This document shows, in pieces, positions 18,615 through 27,127 of a stretch of 48,501 bases of DNA (positions are counted from its first letter, which is position 1; each line of letters starts with the position of its first letter). The stretch lies in the NCBI GenBank assembly GCA_001767195.1, contig MEKU01000052.1, positions 1-48,501 on the forward strand, read 5' to 3'. A model generated the notes under the pieces. That model did not search any database and had not been told where the DNA came from. It saw only the letters and a list, made by a program, of their open reading frames with translations. This DNA is from Acidobacteria bacterium RIFCSPLOWO2_02_FULL_67_21. GTDB lineage: Bacteria; Acidobacteriota; Vicinamibacteria; Vicinamibacterales; UBA2999. The position numbers and the translations under genes are program-made.

Positions 18615-20585
18615 ATGAACGACGTCACCATCACGCTGCCGGACGGCGCCACGCGCACCGTGCCGGCGGGCACCACCGTTCGGGAGATTGCCGCGGCGAT
18701 TTCGCCCCGTCTCGCGAAAGCCGCGCTCGCGGGGACGGTCGACGGCCGCCTCGTCGACCTCTCGTGTCCGACCGAGCGCGACGCCGCGGTGCGTGTGATC
18801 ACCCCCGAGAGCCCTGAGGCGCTCACGATCTACCGCCACAGCACGGCGCATCTGCTCGCGGCCGCCGTCACGCACCTGTTTCCCGACGTGCAGTGCGGCA
18901 TCGGGCCGCCGACCGACGACGGGTTCTTCTACGATTTCGTCGTCCCGCGTCCGTTCGTGCCGGAGGATCTCGAGGCGATCGAGCGGAAGATGCGGGAGCT
19001 CGCGCAGCAGGACCTGCCGTACGAACGGCAGCTGTGGCCGCGCGAGGAGGCGCGGCGGTTCTTCGGCGCGCGCGGCGAGCCGCTGAAGGTGCAGCTCATC
19101 GACGAGAAGACCGAGGGGCAGGCGGACGTCTCGTGCTACACGATCAAGGATCCCGAGACGTTCGTCGATTTCTGCCTCGGCCCGCACGTGCCCTCCACCG
19201 GCCGCCTGAAGGCGTTCAAGCTGCTCAGCACGTCGAACGCCTACTGGAAGGGCGACGCGCGGAACCAGCCGATGCAGCGCATCTACGGTACCGCGTTCTT
19301 TGCCGACAAGGATCTGCAGGCCTACCTGCACCGTCTCGAGGAAGCCAAGCGGCGCGACCACCGGAAGATCGGCCGCGAGCAGAAGCTCTTCATGTTCCAT
19401 CCGTGGGCGCCGGGCGCCACGTTCTGGCTCGCGAAGGGGACGGTCCTGTACAACGTGCTCGCCGACTACATGCGCGAGGTGCTCTTGCCCGCCGGTTACG
19501 TCGAGGTGAAGGCGCCGATCGTCTTCAACAAGGCGCTGTGGGAGACGTCCGGGCACTGGCAGCACTACCGCCAGAACATGTTCCTCGTCGAGAGCGAGGG
19601 CGAGCAGATGGGCCTGAAGGCGATGAACTGCCCCGGGCACTTCCTGATGTACGCCAGCGAGGTGCGGAGTTACCGCGACCTGCCCCTCCGATTCCACGAG
19701 CAGACGCCGCTCCACCGGAACGAGGCCTCCGGCGTCTTGTCTGGCCTCACCCGTGTGCGGCAGTTCAGCCAGGATGACGCGCATTGCTTCGTGATGGAGT
19801 CGCAGATCGGCGAGGAGGTCGAACGGCTTCTCAGGCTCGTGCAGCGCGTGTACGGCGACTTCGGCCTGACGCCCGAGATGAAGCTGTCGACGCGGCCGGC
19901 GGAGTACCTGGGCACCGTCGAGCAGTGGAATCACGCCGAGGCTGAGCTCAAAACGGCCCTGAAAGCCGCCGGCGCCCCGTACACGATCAACGAGGGCGAC
20001 GGCGCGTTCTACGGGCCGAAGATCGACTTCGACGTCACCGACGCCATCGGCCGGAAGTGGCAGTGCGCGACGATCCAGCTCGACTACATGCAGGCTGAGC
20101 GGTTCGACCTCAAGTACATCGGCGCCGACAACGCCGAGCACCGCCCGGTCGTCATCCACCGCGCGATCTTCGGCAGCTTCGAGCGGTTCGTGGCGCTGCT
20201 CATCGAGCACTTTGCCGGGGCCTGGCCGCTGTGGCTCGCGCCGGTCCAGGCTGTCGTGCTGCCGATCGCCGACCGGCATCTGGCGTACGCCCGCTCGGTC
20301 AGCGAGCGGCTGTCGGCGGCGGGGCTGCGCGTCGAAGTCGACGAGCGCCAGGAGAAGATTGGCTATAAGATCCGGGAGGCGCAGCTGCAGAAGGTGCCCT
20401 ATATGCTGGTGGCGGGCGACCGCGAGTTGGCGGACGGCACCGTCGCGGTCCGCAGCCGGTCGGCCGGCGATCTCGGACCGCGCAGCGTCGCGGACTTCGT
20501 ACGCGCCGCGCTGGACGAGATCGGCAGCAAGGATCCCGGCGGCCAGGCCGCGCAGATGGAGACCGCCGGGGCCGCTGAGGCCTGA
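18615..20585 (+). CDS. thrS: Threonyl-tRNA synthetase
   Basis: The enzyme charges tRNA-Thr. The 656-residue protein has all domains in order: TGS ([19 protein letters not shown]), the editing domain with [11 protein letters not shown] and the later zinc site SCYTIKDPE, the class II catalytic core ([10 protein letters not shown] with the zinc Cys; [45 protein letters not shown]), and the anticodon-binding domain ([21 protein letters not shown] onward). Length is normal. It begins the thrS-infC-rpmI-rplT-pheS-pheT block. Confidence 0.98.
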   Translation: MNDVTITLPDGATRTVPAGTTVREIAAAISPRLAKAALAGTVDGRLVDLSCPTERDAAVRVITPESPEALTIYRHSTAHLLAAAVTHLFPDVQCGIGPPTDDGFFYDFVVPRPFVPEDLEAIERKMRELAQQDLPYERQLWPREEARRFFGARGEPLKVQLIDEKTEGQADVSCYTIKDPETFVDFCLGPHVPSTGRLKAFKLLSTSNAYWKGDARNQPMQRIYGTAFFADKDLQAYLHRLEEAKRRDHRKIGREQKLFMFHPWAPGATFWLAKGTVLYNVLADYMREVLLPAGYVEVKAPIVFNKALWETSGHWQHYRQNMFLVESEGEQMGLKAMNCPGHFLMYASEVRSYRDLPLRFHEQTPLHRNEASGVLSGLTRVRQFSQDDAHCFVMESQIGEEVERLLRLVQRVYGDFGLTPEMKLSTRPAEYLGTVEQWNHAEAELKTALKAAGAPYTINEGDGAFYGPKIDFDVTDAIGRKWQCATIQLDYMQAERFDLKYIGADNAEHRPVVIHRAIFGSFERFVALLIEHFAGAWPLWLAPVQAVVLPIADRHLAYARSVSERLSAAGLRVEVDERQEKIGYKIREAQLQKVPYMLVAGDRELADGTVAVRSRSAGDLGPRSVADFVRAALDEIGSKDPGGQAAQMETAGAAEA

Positions 20586-20617
20586 AGGTCGGGCCGAGAG
20601 GCCTGCGAGGAGGAGTT

Positions 20618-21217
20618 ATCGCTTACGACCGTTCGCCGCGCCGTGACGACCGCACTCGTATCAACGAGCGTATCCGGGTTCGCGAGATCCGTGTCATCGA
20701 TGAAACCGGACAGCAGCTCGGCATCATGCCGCCTCCGCAGGCGATCGCCATCGCCAAGCAGAAGGGGCTCGACCTGGTGGAGATCTCCCCGACCGCCGTG
20801 CCGCCGGTGTGCCGGATCATGGATTTCGGCAAGTACCAGTACCAGGAGCAGAAGCGGACCCGCGAGGCCAAGAAGCACCAGCGGGTGATCGAGGTCAAGG
20901 AGATCAAGTTCCGGCCGAAGGTCGACGAGCACGACTATCAGTTCAAGAAGAAGCACATCGAGCGCTTCCTCGGCGAAGGCGACAAGGTCAAGGCGACGAT
21001 CTTCTTCCGGGGGCGCGAGATGGCGCATCCCGACATCGGCCAGCGCATTCTCGAGCGCCTGATGAACGATCTGGCGGAGGTCGCCACGCCTGAAACGCAT
21101 CCGCGCATGGAAGGCAACCAGATGCACGTGATTCTGAGCCAGCGCACGGGGCGGAAGACGGCGGCGAAGCCCCGGATGCAGGACGCGCCCGAGCCGGCGG
21201 CGACAACGGAGGAGTAG
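20618..21217 (+). CDS. infC: Translation initiation factor IF-3 with ATC start codon
   Basis: IF-3 binds the 30S subunit and checks the start codon and initiator tRNA. The 199-residue product has the N-domain ([50 protein letters not shown]) and C-domain ([32 protein letters not shown]). The first ATG in frame (20726) would delete 36 residues of conserved N-domain. The proper N-terminus needs ATC at 20618, preceded by AGGAGGAG. IF-3 rejects non-AUG starts, so this codon permits the autorepression known in E. coli, where infC starts with AUU. The gene follows thrS by 32 bp. Confidence 0.95.
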   Translation: MAYDRSPRRDDRTRINERIRVREIRVIDETGQQLGIMPPPQAIAIAKQKGLDLVEISPTAVPPVCRIMDFGKYQYQEQKRTREAKKHQRVIEVKEIKFRPKVDEHDYQFKKKHIERFLGEGDKVKATIFFRGREMAHPDIGQRILERLMNDLAEVATPETHPRMEGNQMHVILSQRTGRKTAAKPRMQDAPEPAATTEE

Positions 21218-21224
21218 ACGGGAA

Positions 21225-21422
21225 ATGCCAAAGTTAAAGACGCACCGCGGCGCCGCCAAGCGCTTCAAGAAGACCGGCAGCGGCAAGATCCTGCGGGCGA
21301 GCGCCTTCAAGCGCCACATCCTGACGAGCAAGACGACCAAGTCGAAGCGTCAGATGCGCGGCACGCGCCAGGTCGCCGACCAGGACGCGCCGAAGCTGCG
21401 CCGGATGCTGCCTTATAAATAG
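21225..21422 (+). CDS. rpmI: Ribosomal protein bL35
   Basis: The 65-residue basic protein starts [20 protein letters not shown] and continues [15 protein letters not shown]-like, as in all bL35 proteins (here [15 protein letters not shown]). It is a structural protein of the 50S subunit. It begins 7 bp after infC. A repeat array separates it from rplT, which is normally only a few dozen bases away. Confidence 0.98.
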   Translation: MPKLKTHRGAAKRFKKTGSGKILRASAFKRHILTSKTTKSKRQMRGTRQVADQDAPKLRRMLPYK

Positions 21423-21423
21423 A

Positions 21424-21503
21424 ACAATGCCCAATGCCCAATGCCCAATGTCCAAAGGGCGTTAGACATTCGGCATTGAGCATTCGGTATTGAGCATTGA
21501 TTA
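21424..21503. repeat. Inverted CAATGCC heptamer array between rpmI and rplT
   Basis: The left arm (21424-21453) is CAATGCC repeated three times plus CAATGTC. The right arm (21466-21501) is built of ATTCGGC, ATTGAGC, ATTCGGT, ATTGAGC, and the two arms are complementary. It follows the rpmI stop by 2 bp. Confidence 0.9.
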
Positions 21504-21514
21504 GGATTTGAGAC

Positions 21515-21886
21515 ATGCCGAGAGTCAAACGAGGAACGGTCCGCCGCGCCAAGCGCAAGAAGCTCCTGGCGCGCGCGAAGGGCTACTACCAGACCAAGAG
21601 CAAGCTCTATCGTGCCGCCAAGGAAGCAGTCGATACGGCCGGCAAGTACGCGTTCGTCGGCCGCAAGAACAAGAAGCGCGACTTCCGCCGCCTCTGGGTG
21701 GTGCGGATCAACGCGGCGGCGCGCGAACACGGGCTCACCTATTCGCAGCTGATGCGCGGCCTCAAGGCCGCCGGCGTGACGATCGACCGCAAGATGCTCG
21801 CGGACCTGGCCGTCACGCAGTCCGCCGCGTTCGCCAAGGTGGCCGCGCAGGCGAAGGCCGCGCTGCCGACCCGGCCGTCCGCGTAA
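21515..21886 (+). CDS. rplT: Ribosomal protein bL20
   Basis: The 123-residue basic protein has [37 protein letters not shown] and [20 protein letters not shown], typical of bL20 throughout. It binds 23S rRNA early in 50S assembly and in several bacteria represses its own operon through an mRNA structure before rpmI or rplT. Here the space before rplT is a heptamer array. The ATG at 21515 is preceded by GGATTTGAGAC, a weak ribosome site. Confidence 0.98.
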   Translation: MPRVKRGTVRRAKRKKLLARAKGYYQTKSKLYRAAKEAVDTAGKYAFVGRKNKKRDFRRLWVVRINAAAREHGLTYSQLMRGLKAAGVTIDRKMLADLAVTQSAAFAKVAAQAKAALPTRPSA

Positions 21887-21977
21887 TCAATGCACAATGC
21901 TCAAGGCACAATGCCCAATGCCTAACGATGAAGACGTCTTAGGCATTGAGCATTGGGCATTGTGCATTCGGCATTGA
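21887..21977. repeat. Inverted CAATGCC-type array between rplT and pheS
   Basis: The left arm (21887-21925) begins right after the rplT stop and carries CAATGCA, CAATGCT, CAAGGCA, CAATGCC, CAATGCC. The right arm (21939-21977) is nearly its exact reverse complement, around a 13-bp centre. It could form a cruciform or RNA hairpin with arms of close to 39 bp. It shares its word with the array at 21424. Confidence 0.92.
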
Positions 21978-21983
21978 TACGCC

Positions 21984-23075
21984 ATGCCTGCCCACACGGA
22001 CCATCCAGCCATTAAGGCGCTGCGGGACCTCTTCGAGCAGCAGCGGCCGTCGGCGACGACGGAGCAGGCGCTCAAGGGCCTCCGAGATGCGTTCCTCGGT
22101 CGCAAGTCGGGTCACATCACCGAACAGCTGAAGCGGATCGCCACCTTTCCGCCAGAGGAGCGTCGAGACTTCGGAGCGCAGGTCAATGCGCTCAAAGCAC
22201 AGATCGAGGCTGCCCTTGACGGACTGCACGACACACTGCAGGCCGGGCAGAAACCCGCCGGCGCGGTCGACGTGACGCTCGCCAGCCGCGAGATCCCGAT
22301 CGGGCGCATCCATCCGCTGATGCGCGTGCGGCAGCAGGTCGAGGACATCTTCGCGCGCATGGGCTACGAAATCCTCGAAGGGCCGGAAGTCGAGGACGAC
22401 TTCCACAACTTCGAGGCGCTCAACATGCCGCCCGATCATCCCGCGCGCGACATGCAGGACACCCTGTATCTGGCGGCGCCGATTGTCGGCGGCACGTGGG
22501 GCGCACATAGAGGCCGCCTGCCGAAGGCGCAGGTCCGCGCGGCGACGCTGCTCCGCACGCACACGTCGGCGATGCAGATCCGCTACATGAAGACCTTCCC
22601 GCCGCCGATCCGGATCATCGTGCCGGGCCGGGTCTACCGCCGCGACAACCTGGACCTGAGCCACACACCGATGTTCCAGCAGTTCGAAGGCCTCGTCGTG
22701 GGGCCGCACGTGACGCTCGCCGATCTCAAGGGGACGTTCGAGGCGATGCTGCGCGAGCTGTTCGGCGACGTGAAAGTCCGCCTGCGCCCCAGCTTCTTTC
22801 CGTACACGGAGCCGAGCGCCGAGGTCGACATCACCTGCCAGGCGTGCGCCGGCGCCGGATGCGGCACCTGCAAGCACTCGGGCTGGCTCGAGATCCTCGG
22901 CAGCGGCATGGTGCATCCCGCCGTCTTCGAGGCGGTCGGCTACGACCCCGAGCAGGTGACCGGCTTTGCGTTCGGCCTCGGCATCGAGCGGGTCGCGATG
23001 CTCAAGTACGGCGTCGACGACATCCGCCTGTTCTACGAGAACGATCTGCGGTTCCTGGAGCAGTTCCCGCTGTGA
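21984..23075 (+). CDS. pheS: Phenylalanyl-tRNA synthetase alpha subunit
   Basis: PheS is the catalytic class II subunit of the alpha2-beta2 enzyme. The 363-residue protein has an N-terminal coiled coil (about 1-95), motif 1 (HPLMRVRQQVEDIFARMGYE), LLRTHTSAMQIRYM, motif 2 (GRVYRRDNLDLSHTPMFQQFEG), SFFPYTEPSAEVDI and motif 3 (GFAFGLGIERVAMLKYGVDD). A Cys-rich piece with CQACAGAGCGTCKHSGW lies before motif 3. The ATG follows an inverted array by 6 bp. The stop overlaps the pheT GTG (GTGA). Confidence 0.98.
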   Translation: MPAHTDHPAIKALRDLFEQQRPSATTEQALKGLRDAFLGRKSGHITEQLKRIATFPPEERRDFGAQVNALKAQIEAALDGLHDTLQAGQKPAGAVDVTLASREIPIGRIHPLMRVRQQVEDIFARMGYEILEGPEVEDDFHNFEALNMPPDHPARDMQDTLYLAAPIVGGTWGAHRGRLPKAQVRAATLLRTHTSAMQIRYMKTFPPPIRIIVPGRVYRRDNLDLSHTPMFQQFEGLVVGPHVTLADLKGTFEAMLRELFGDVKVRLRPSFFPYTEPSAEVDITCQACAGAGCGTCKHSGWLEILGSGMVHPAVFEAVGYDPEQVTGFAFGLGIERVAMLKYGVDDIRLFYENDLRFLEQFPL

Positions 23076-25186
23076 AGATCCAGCTCTCCTGGCTTCGCGA
23101 GTTCGTCGACGTCGGGGACCCGGCCGAGAAGATCGCGCGGACGATGTCGCTGCGCGGCTTCGCGGTCGAAGGCGTGGAGCCGCTCGGCACGGCGGATGCG
23201 GTGCTCGATTTCGAGGTGACCGCGAACCGCCCCGACTGCATGTCGGTCGTCGGGATGGCGCGCGAGATTGCCACCGCCTACGGGCTGAAGATGCGCGTGC
23301 CGCCGGGTCTGCCGCTTGAGACTTCGCGTGCCTCGCGGCAGGACCCGGCCCACGTACGAAGAGGTGTACGTGGGGCGGGTTCCACGGCGAGCCGCGATCA
23401 TCGAGCCGTGGACCCGCCGACCATCACGATCGCCATTGACGACCCCGGCCTCTGCTCCCGCTACGTCGGGTTGATGGCCGACGTCACCGTCGGCCCCTCG
23501 CCCTCCTGGATGCAGGCGCGCCTGCAGGCCGCCGGCATCCGCCCGATCAGCAACATCGTCGATGTGACCAACTACGTGCTCCTGGAGCTCGGCCAGCCGA
23601 TGCATGCCTTCGACTTCGCCAGGCTGGCCGGCGCGCAGATTCGCGTGCGCCCCGCCCGCGCGGGCGAAGCCATCCGGACGCTCGACGGCCAGACGCGCAC
23701 GCTCTCGTCCGACATGCTCGTCATTGCCGACGGAGAGCGGCCGGTCGCCGTGGCCGGCGTCATGGGCGGCGCCGACTCCGAGGTGTCGGAGACCACGCCG
23801 ACGATCGTGCTCGAAAGCGCGTACTTCGACCCCCTGTCGGTCCGCCGGACCAGCAGGAAGCTCGGGTTGAAGACCGAGGCCAGCATGCGCTTCGAGCGCG
23901 GCGCCGATCCGTCGATGGCGGCGCTGGCGATGGCGCGGGCGGCGGCCCTCCTCGAGCAGATCGGCGCCGGCCGCACGCGCGGCGCGGCCATCGATCGATA
24001 TCCGAAGCGTCACAAGCCGGGCACGCTGCGGCTGCGCCGCGAGCGGATTGCCGGCCTGCTGGGCGCGGCGGTGCCCGACAAGGACGTCCGGCGGATTCTC
24101 GAGCGGCTCGGCTTCACGCCCCAGCCGGCAGCCGGCGGCTGGCGCGTCGCCGTCCCGACACGGCGCGTGGACGTCACCCGCGAAGTCGATCTGATCGAAG
24201 AGGTCGCCCGCCACTACGGCTTCGACCGGCTGCCGGTCACCTTCCCGGCGCTCACGGCGGCGCCGGCGCCTCCTGACCCGCGGATCACGCGGGCGCGGCA
24301 GCTCCGCCAGGCGCTCACCGCCGCCGGGTTCTTCGAAGCGGTCACGTTCGGATTCGTCGCCGAGGCGGCGGCCGCCCCGTTTGCCGCAGCCGGACAGACG
24401 GTCCCGATCGCCAACCCGCTGTCCGAGAGCTTTGCCGTGCTGCGGCCGTCGCTGCTGCCCGGTCTCGTCGACGCGGTGGCGCACAACCGCCGGCGCCAGC
24501 GCGCCGACGTCCGGCTGTTCGAGATCGGGGCCAGGTTTACGGTGTCGGCAGGCGAACGCCGCGCCGTGGCCTGCGCGTGCACCGGCGCCGCCGCGCCCGA
24601 ACACTGGAGCGGTGCGTCGCGGCCGATGGATTTCTTCGACTTGAAGGGCGTGGTCGAACGGGTGGGCGAAGCGTTCGGCCTGGACATCCATACCGCGCCG
24701 TGCGATCACGCGTGGCTTGCCGACGGCCGGCGGGCGGCCGCGACCGCAGACGGAGCGCCTGTCGGCGTGTTTGGCGAGCTGGCCGGCAGCGTCGCCGACG
24801 CGCACGGACTGGCTCGCGGCGAGCCGGTGTACGTGGCCGAACTCGACCTCGACGAGCTCGAGCGGCTGTCGGCCGGCCGAGCCTTCCGCGTCGAGCCGCT
24901 GCCGCGGTACCCGTCGGTCGCACGCGACATCTCGATCCTGATTGCCGATACGCTGCCCGCGAAAGAGGTGCGCCGCACCATCAGAGAGGCGGCGCCGCCC
25001 ACGCTGGTACGCGTGGCCGAGTTCGATCGCTATCAGGGAAAGGGCATTCCGGCCGACAGCGTGAGCCTTTCCCTGCGTCTGACGTTCCGGTCATCTGACA
25101 GAACCCTTACGGATGCCGAAGTTCAAACGGCGATGGACGCCGTCATGGCCGCGCTGAGAGATCGGCACGGCGCAATACAACGCTAG
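23072..25186 (+). CDS. pheT: Phenylalanyl-tRNA synthetase beta subunit, short form with an in-frame repeat
   Basis: PheT binds tRNA-Phe and edits Tyr-tRNA-Phe. At 704 residues it is shorter than the usual 790-800. The N-terminus (KIQLSWLREFVDV) passes directly to VLDFEVTANRPDCMSVVGMA, so the EMAP-like tRNA-binding domain is absent, as in short PheT forms. B3/B4 editing motifs (ISNIVDVTNYVLLELGQPMH), B5 (RRILERLGF, VDVTREVDLIEEVARHYGF) and the C-terminal FDX-ACB domain (PRYPSVARDISI; LRLTFRSSDRTLTDAEV) are present. Residues about 90-117, Arg/Gly/Ala-rich, come from a palindromic DNA element. GTG start overlaps the pheS stop. Confidence 0.96.
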   Translation: MKIQLSWLREFVDVGDPAEKIARTMSLRGFAVEGVEPLGTADAVLDFEVTANRPDCMSVVGMAREIATAYGLKMRVPPGLPLETSRASRQDPAHVRRGVRGAGSTASRDHRAVDPPTITIAIDDPGLCSRYVGLMADVTVGPSPSWMQARLQAAGIRPISNIVDVTNYVLLELGQPMHAFDFARLAGAQIRVRPARAGEAIRTLDGQTRTLSSDMLVIADGERPVAVAGVMGGADSEVSETTPTIVLESAYFDPLSVRRTSRKLGLKTEASMRFERGADPSMAALAMARAAALLEQIGAGRTRGAAIDRYPKRHKPGTLRLRRERIAGLLGAAVPDKDVRRILERLGFTPQPAAGGWRVAVPTRRVDVTREVDLIEEVARHYGFDRLPVTFPALTAAPAPPDPRITRARQLRQALTAAGFFEAVTFGFVAEAAAAPFAAAGQTVPIANPLSESFAVLRPSLLPGLVDAVAHNRRRQRADVRLFEIGARFTVSAGERRAVACACTGAAAPEHWSGASRPMDFFDLKGVVERVGEAFGLDIHTAPCDHAWLADGRRAAATADGAPVGVFGELAGSVADAHGLARGEPVYVAELDLDELERLSAGRAFRVEPLPRYPSVARDISILIADTLPAKEVRRTIREAAPPTLVRVAEFDRYQGKGIPADSVSLSLRLTFRSSDRTLTDAEVQTAMDAVMAALRDRHGAIQR
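23341..23418. repeat. Palindromic element inserted in frame in pheT
   Basis: GGACCCGGCCCACGTAC (23341-23357) is complementary to GTACGTGGGGCGGGTTCC (23366-23383). The latter also starts a second hairpin, GGCGGGTTCCACGGC (23374-23388) with GCCGTGGACCCGCC (23405-23418), with one mismatch. The loop resembles that of the copy at 25188. The frame is kept open, and the extra residues fall between conserved parts of PheT. Confidence 0.8.
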
Positions 25187-25187
25187 T

Positions 25188-25243
25188 TCGTAGGGCGGTT
25201 CCGCCGGAGATCCGATCGCATCGAGCGGCGGACCCGCCGAGTC
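25188..25243. repeat. Second copy of the pheT palindromic element
   Basis: It begins 1-2 bp after the pheT stop. GGCGGTTCCGCCG pairs with CGGCGGACCCGCC, and the loop GAGATCCGATCGCATCGAG resembles GAGCCGCGATCATCGAG of the copy inside pheT. No other feature is seen up to the zapB-like start at 25303. Confidence 0.75.
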
Positions 25244-25302
25244 CATTGGGGCCGACTCCGTGTTACCATCCGGCAGCACTCTTCACCACAGCGAGGCGAC
25301 GG

Positions 25303-25578
25303 ATGGCAAAGCAGGCGGGGGCGCGTACAGTTGATCTCGATCCCATCGATCGGCTCGAGGAGAAGATCAAGCTTCTGGTGAACGTCGTCACGCGGCTCCG
25401 CGCCGAGCAGGAGAAATCCGCGGACGAGAACGCGCGGCTGTTGCAGGAGATCGAGGCGATGCGCGGGCGGCTGGCCGACGTGCAGGGCGCCACCGCCGAG
25501 ATCGATGCGCTGCGGCAGGAGCGCGAGGCCATCCGCCACCGCGTGGCCGACATGCTCTCGCACCTGGAGGCGATCTGA
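25303..25578 (+). CDS. ZapB-like coiled-coil cell-division protein
   Basis: The 91-residue protein is nearly all coiled coil: DPIDRLEEKIKLLVNVVTRL, then ENARLLQEIEAMRGRLADVQ and further heptads to the end. It lies directly upstream of zapA, whose product binds FtsZ; ZapB-type coiled coils bridge ZapA to the chromosome. The ATG at 25303 is used; the frame extends 19 codons upstream into unrelated sequence. Function is inferred from coiled-coil content and position only. Confidence 0.65.
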   Translation: MAKQAGARTVDLDPIDRLEEKIKLLVNVVTRLRAEQEKSADENARLLQEIEAMRGRLADVQGATAEIDALRQEREAIRHRVADMLSHLEAI

Positions 25579-25874
25579 GCGGGGGCGTCGTCACCGTCGA
25601 GATCGGCGGGCAGCGGTATCCGATCCGCAGCGGCCTGGATCCGGGGTACGTCGCGGAGCTGGCCGCGCACGTCGACGAGAAGATGCGCGCGACGTCGGAG
25701 GCCGCACCGACGACCGACATGCTGGCGCTCGCCATTCTGGTCGCCCTGAACCTTGCCGATGAGTGCTTCCGCGCGCGCCAGCAGCACTCCAGCTCGCACG
25801 GCGAGCTCAGCGCGCGGGCTCTCGAGCTCGAGCAGCTCGTCGACCAGGCGCTGGCCGCGACGGCCGCACAGTAA
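25575..25874 (+). CDS. zapA: ZapA-type cell-division protein, possible CTG start
   Basis: ZapA promotes bundling of FtsZ filaments at the division ring. The frame encodes VTVEIGGQRYPIRSGLDPGY, VAELAAHVDEKMRA, and MLALAILVALNLADE, which is the ZapA fold, followed by a coiled-coil C-terminus. An ATG-only reading (25683) would give 63 residues and lose the conserved N-terminus. The best start is CTG at 25575, overlapping the zapB-like stop as CTGA with GGAGG 4 bp upstream, giving 99 residues. CTG is a rare start; it has probably replaced an ATGA overlap. Confidence 0.82.
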   Translation: MSGGVVTVEIGGQRYPIRSGLDPGYVAELAAHVDEKMRATSEAAPTTDMLALAILVALNLADECFRARQQHSSSHGELSARALELEQLVDQALAATAAQ

Positions 25875-25902
25875 CCATTCTGCGGTCAACGAGTTAGACG
25901 TC

Positions 25903-25931
25903 TTGACCCGCCTCCCACCGCGGGCTAAGAT
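25903..25931 (+). promoter_or_regulatory. Strong sigma-70-type promoter downstream of zapA
   Basis: TTGACC (25903-25908) and TAAGAT (25926-25931) are separated by exactly 17 bp, the clearest such promoter in the window. Expected transcription start is near 25937, at the 5' end of the structured RNA candidate. Confidence 0.65.
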
Positions 25932-25933
25932 TC

Positions 25934-26048
25934 CTTCAGCTCCTGCTTTGCTCGTGATGGTTTCGGAGGCTCGTCTGAGCCAACGCAACAACCAAGCGAG
26001 CCGCGAGGCCGCGTGTTGTGCATGCCTCTGTGACGAGGAAGCCTGAAG
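25934..26048 (+). ncRNA. ssrS: Structured RNA candidate after zapA, possibly 6S RNA
   Basis: The ends CTTCAG (25934-25939) and CTGAAG (26043-26048) pair, followed inward by GCTT and CTCGT with ACGAG and AAGC. Inside is an asymmetric bubble, a hairpin GGCTC-GTCT-GAGCC (25968-25981), a helix GCAACA/TGTTG, and a GC-rich apical stem. A rod with a central bubble directly downstream of zapA is where 6S RNA, which binds RNA polymerase holoenzyme, is often encoded. The promoter upstream fits. At about 115 nt it is short for 6S (usually 150-190). The signature of SRP RNA is absent. Confidence 0.45.
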
Positions 26049-26070
26049 CGCGGCCTATAACAGCGGTTCC

Positions 26071-26086
26071 ACCTGCTTTCGCAGGT
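26071..26086 (+). terminator. Possible terminator hairpin
   Basis: ACCTGC-TTTC-GCAGGT is a perfect 6-bp hairpin followed by TCATTC, which is only weakly T-rich. It could end the RNA that starts near 25937, giving about 150 nt. Confidence 0.3.
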
Positions 26087-26131
26087 TCATTCGAACTCCC
26101 CACACGGCAAAGCGGGGCTGCCTTCCTGCAC

Positions 26132-27127
26132 GTGTCCACTCACACCATCAGAGATCTCGGCGAGCGGGCGCTCATCGCACGCATCACCGCGCGGCTCGGC
26201 ACCGCGAGCTGGGTGGTGGTTGGCCCCGGGGATGACGCCGCCGTCATCGCGCCCGAACGAGGCGCGCTGGAGGTCTGGACCACCGATGTCCAGGTCGAGG
26301 ACGTCCACTTCGATCGGCGATTCTCGCCGCCCGACGCCATCGGGCATCGGGCGCTCGCCGTCAATCTCAGCGACCTTGCGGCCATGGGCGCGCGCCCGCG
26401 CGCGGCGCTGCTGTCGCTCGTGCTGCCGCCGGCGCTGGAGGTCCGGGTCGTCGACGGGCTGCTCGACGGATTTCTGGCCCTGGCCGACCGGCATCGTGTC
26501 ACGATCGTGGGCGGCAATATCTCGCGGTCACCCGGCCCCTTGATGATCGACGTCACGGCGGTGGGCAGCGTGCGGCCGCGCCGCGCCCTGACACGGGCCA
26601 GTGCGCGTCCGGGAGACGAGGTCTACGTGACAGGCAGCATTGGAGACGCCGCCGTCGGACTCGCGTCGCTCCGGCAGGGCGGTACCGCCTCGCTCGCCGC
26701 GCAGCAGGAGCGCTACCTGCGCCCCGAGCCACGCGTCCGGGCCGGACTGCTCCTCGGCGCCAGCCGCGCCGCCTCTGCCTGCATGGACCTCAGCGACGGC
26801 CTGGCCGACGCCGTGCGGCAGGTCGCTGCCGCATCGCAGGCGGGAATCACGCTCGACGCCGATGCGCTTCCGGTGGCGCCGGACGTCAGGCGGTGGCACG
26901 AGCAGAATGGCCACGATGCGATCCAGGCGGTGCTGGCCGGGGGCGACGACTACGAGCTGATGTTCACAGTGCGTCGGGCGCATCGGGGGCGCCTGCGACA
27001 TGTGGTGCAGCACCTCGGAGATCTCCCACTGACGCGAATCGGTGTTGTCACGCGGGATCGCCGCGTAGTGGTCCGCACTGCCCACGACGAGCGGCCGGTG
27101 CCGGACGGGTTCAGCCACTTCGAATAG
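26132..27127 (+). CDS. thiL: Thiamine-monophosphate kinase
   Basis: ThiL makes thiamine diphosphate from thiamine monophosphate and ATP. The 331-residue protein has the family's elements: TIRDLGERALIARI, VVGPGDDAAVI, TTDVQVEDVHFDRRFSPPDA, VNLSDLAAMGARP, TIVGGNISRSPG, YVTGSIGDAAVGL, CMDLSDGLADAV and LAGGDDYELMFTV. The frame is open 38 codons further upstream, through the RNA candidate, but similarity begins at GTG 26132 (MSTHTIRDLGE). The stop abuts the ATG of the 3D-domain gene. Confidence 0.95.
   Translation: MSTHTIRDLGERALIARITARLGTASWVVVGPGDDAAVIAPERGALEVWTTDVQVEDVHFDRRFSPPDAIGHRALAVNLSDLAAMGARPRAALLSLVLPPALEVRVVDGLLDGFLALADRHRVTIVGGNISRSPGPLMIDVTAVGSVRPRRALTRASARPGDEVYVTGSIGDAAVGLASLRQGGTASLAAQQERYLRPEPRVRAGLLLGASRAASACMDLSDGLADAVRQVAAASQAGITLDADALPVAPDVRRWHEQNGHDAIQAVLAGGDDYELMFTVRRAHRGRLRHVVQHLGDLPLTRIGVVTRDRRVVVRTAHDERPVPDGFSHFE

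Noticed and set aside
18486-20279. 597-codon open frame antisense to thrS
   Set aside because: It lies wholly inside a perfectly conserved thrS. The product is Arg/His/Leu-rich with no family motif, as expected for a shadow frame in GC-rich DNA.
20726-21217. infC starting at the first ATG
   Set aside because: It would remove conserved IF-3 N-domain sequence ([15 protein letters not shown]) that is encoded in frame upstream behind a good ribosome site.
25934-26048. SRP (4.5S) RNA
   Set aside because: The length fits, but the conserved GGTCAGG/GGAAGCAGCC domain IV signature is absent.
26018-26131. N-terminal extension of ThiL
   Set aside because: The open frame upstream of 26132 passes through the structured RNA candidate and adds residues unlike any ThiL.
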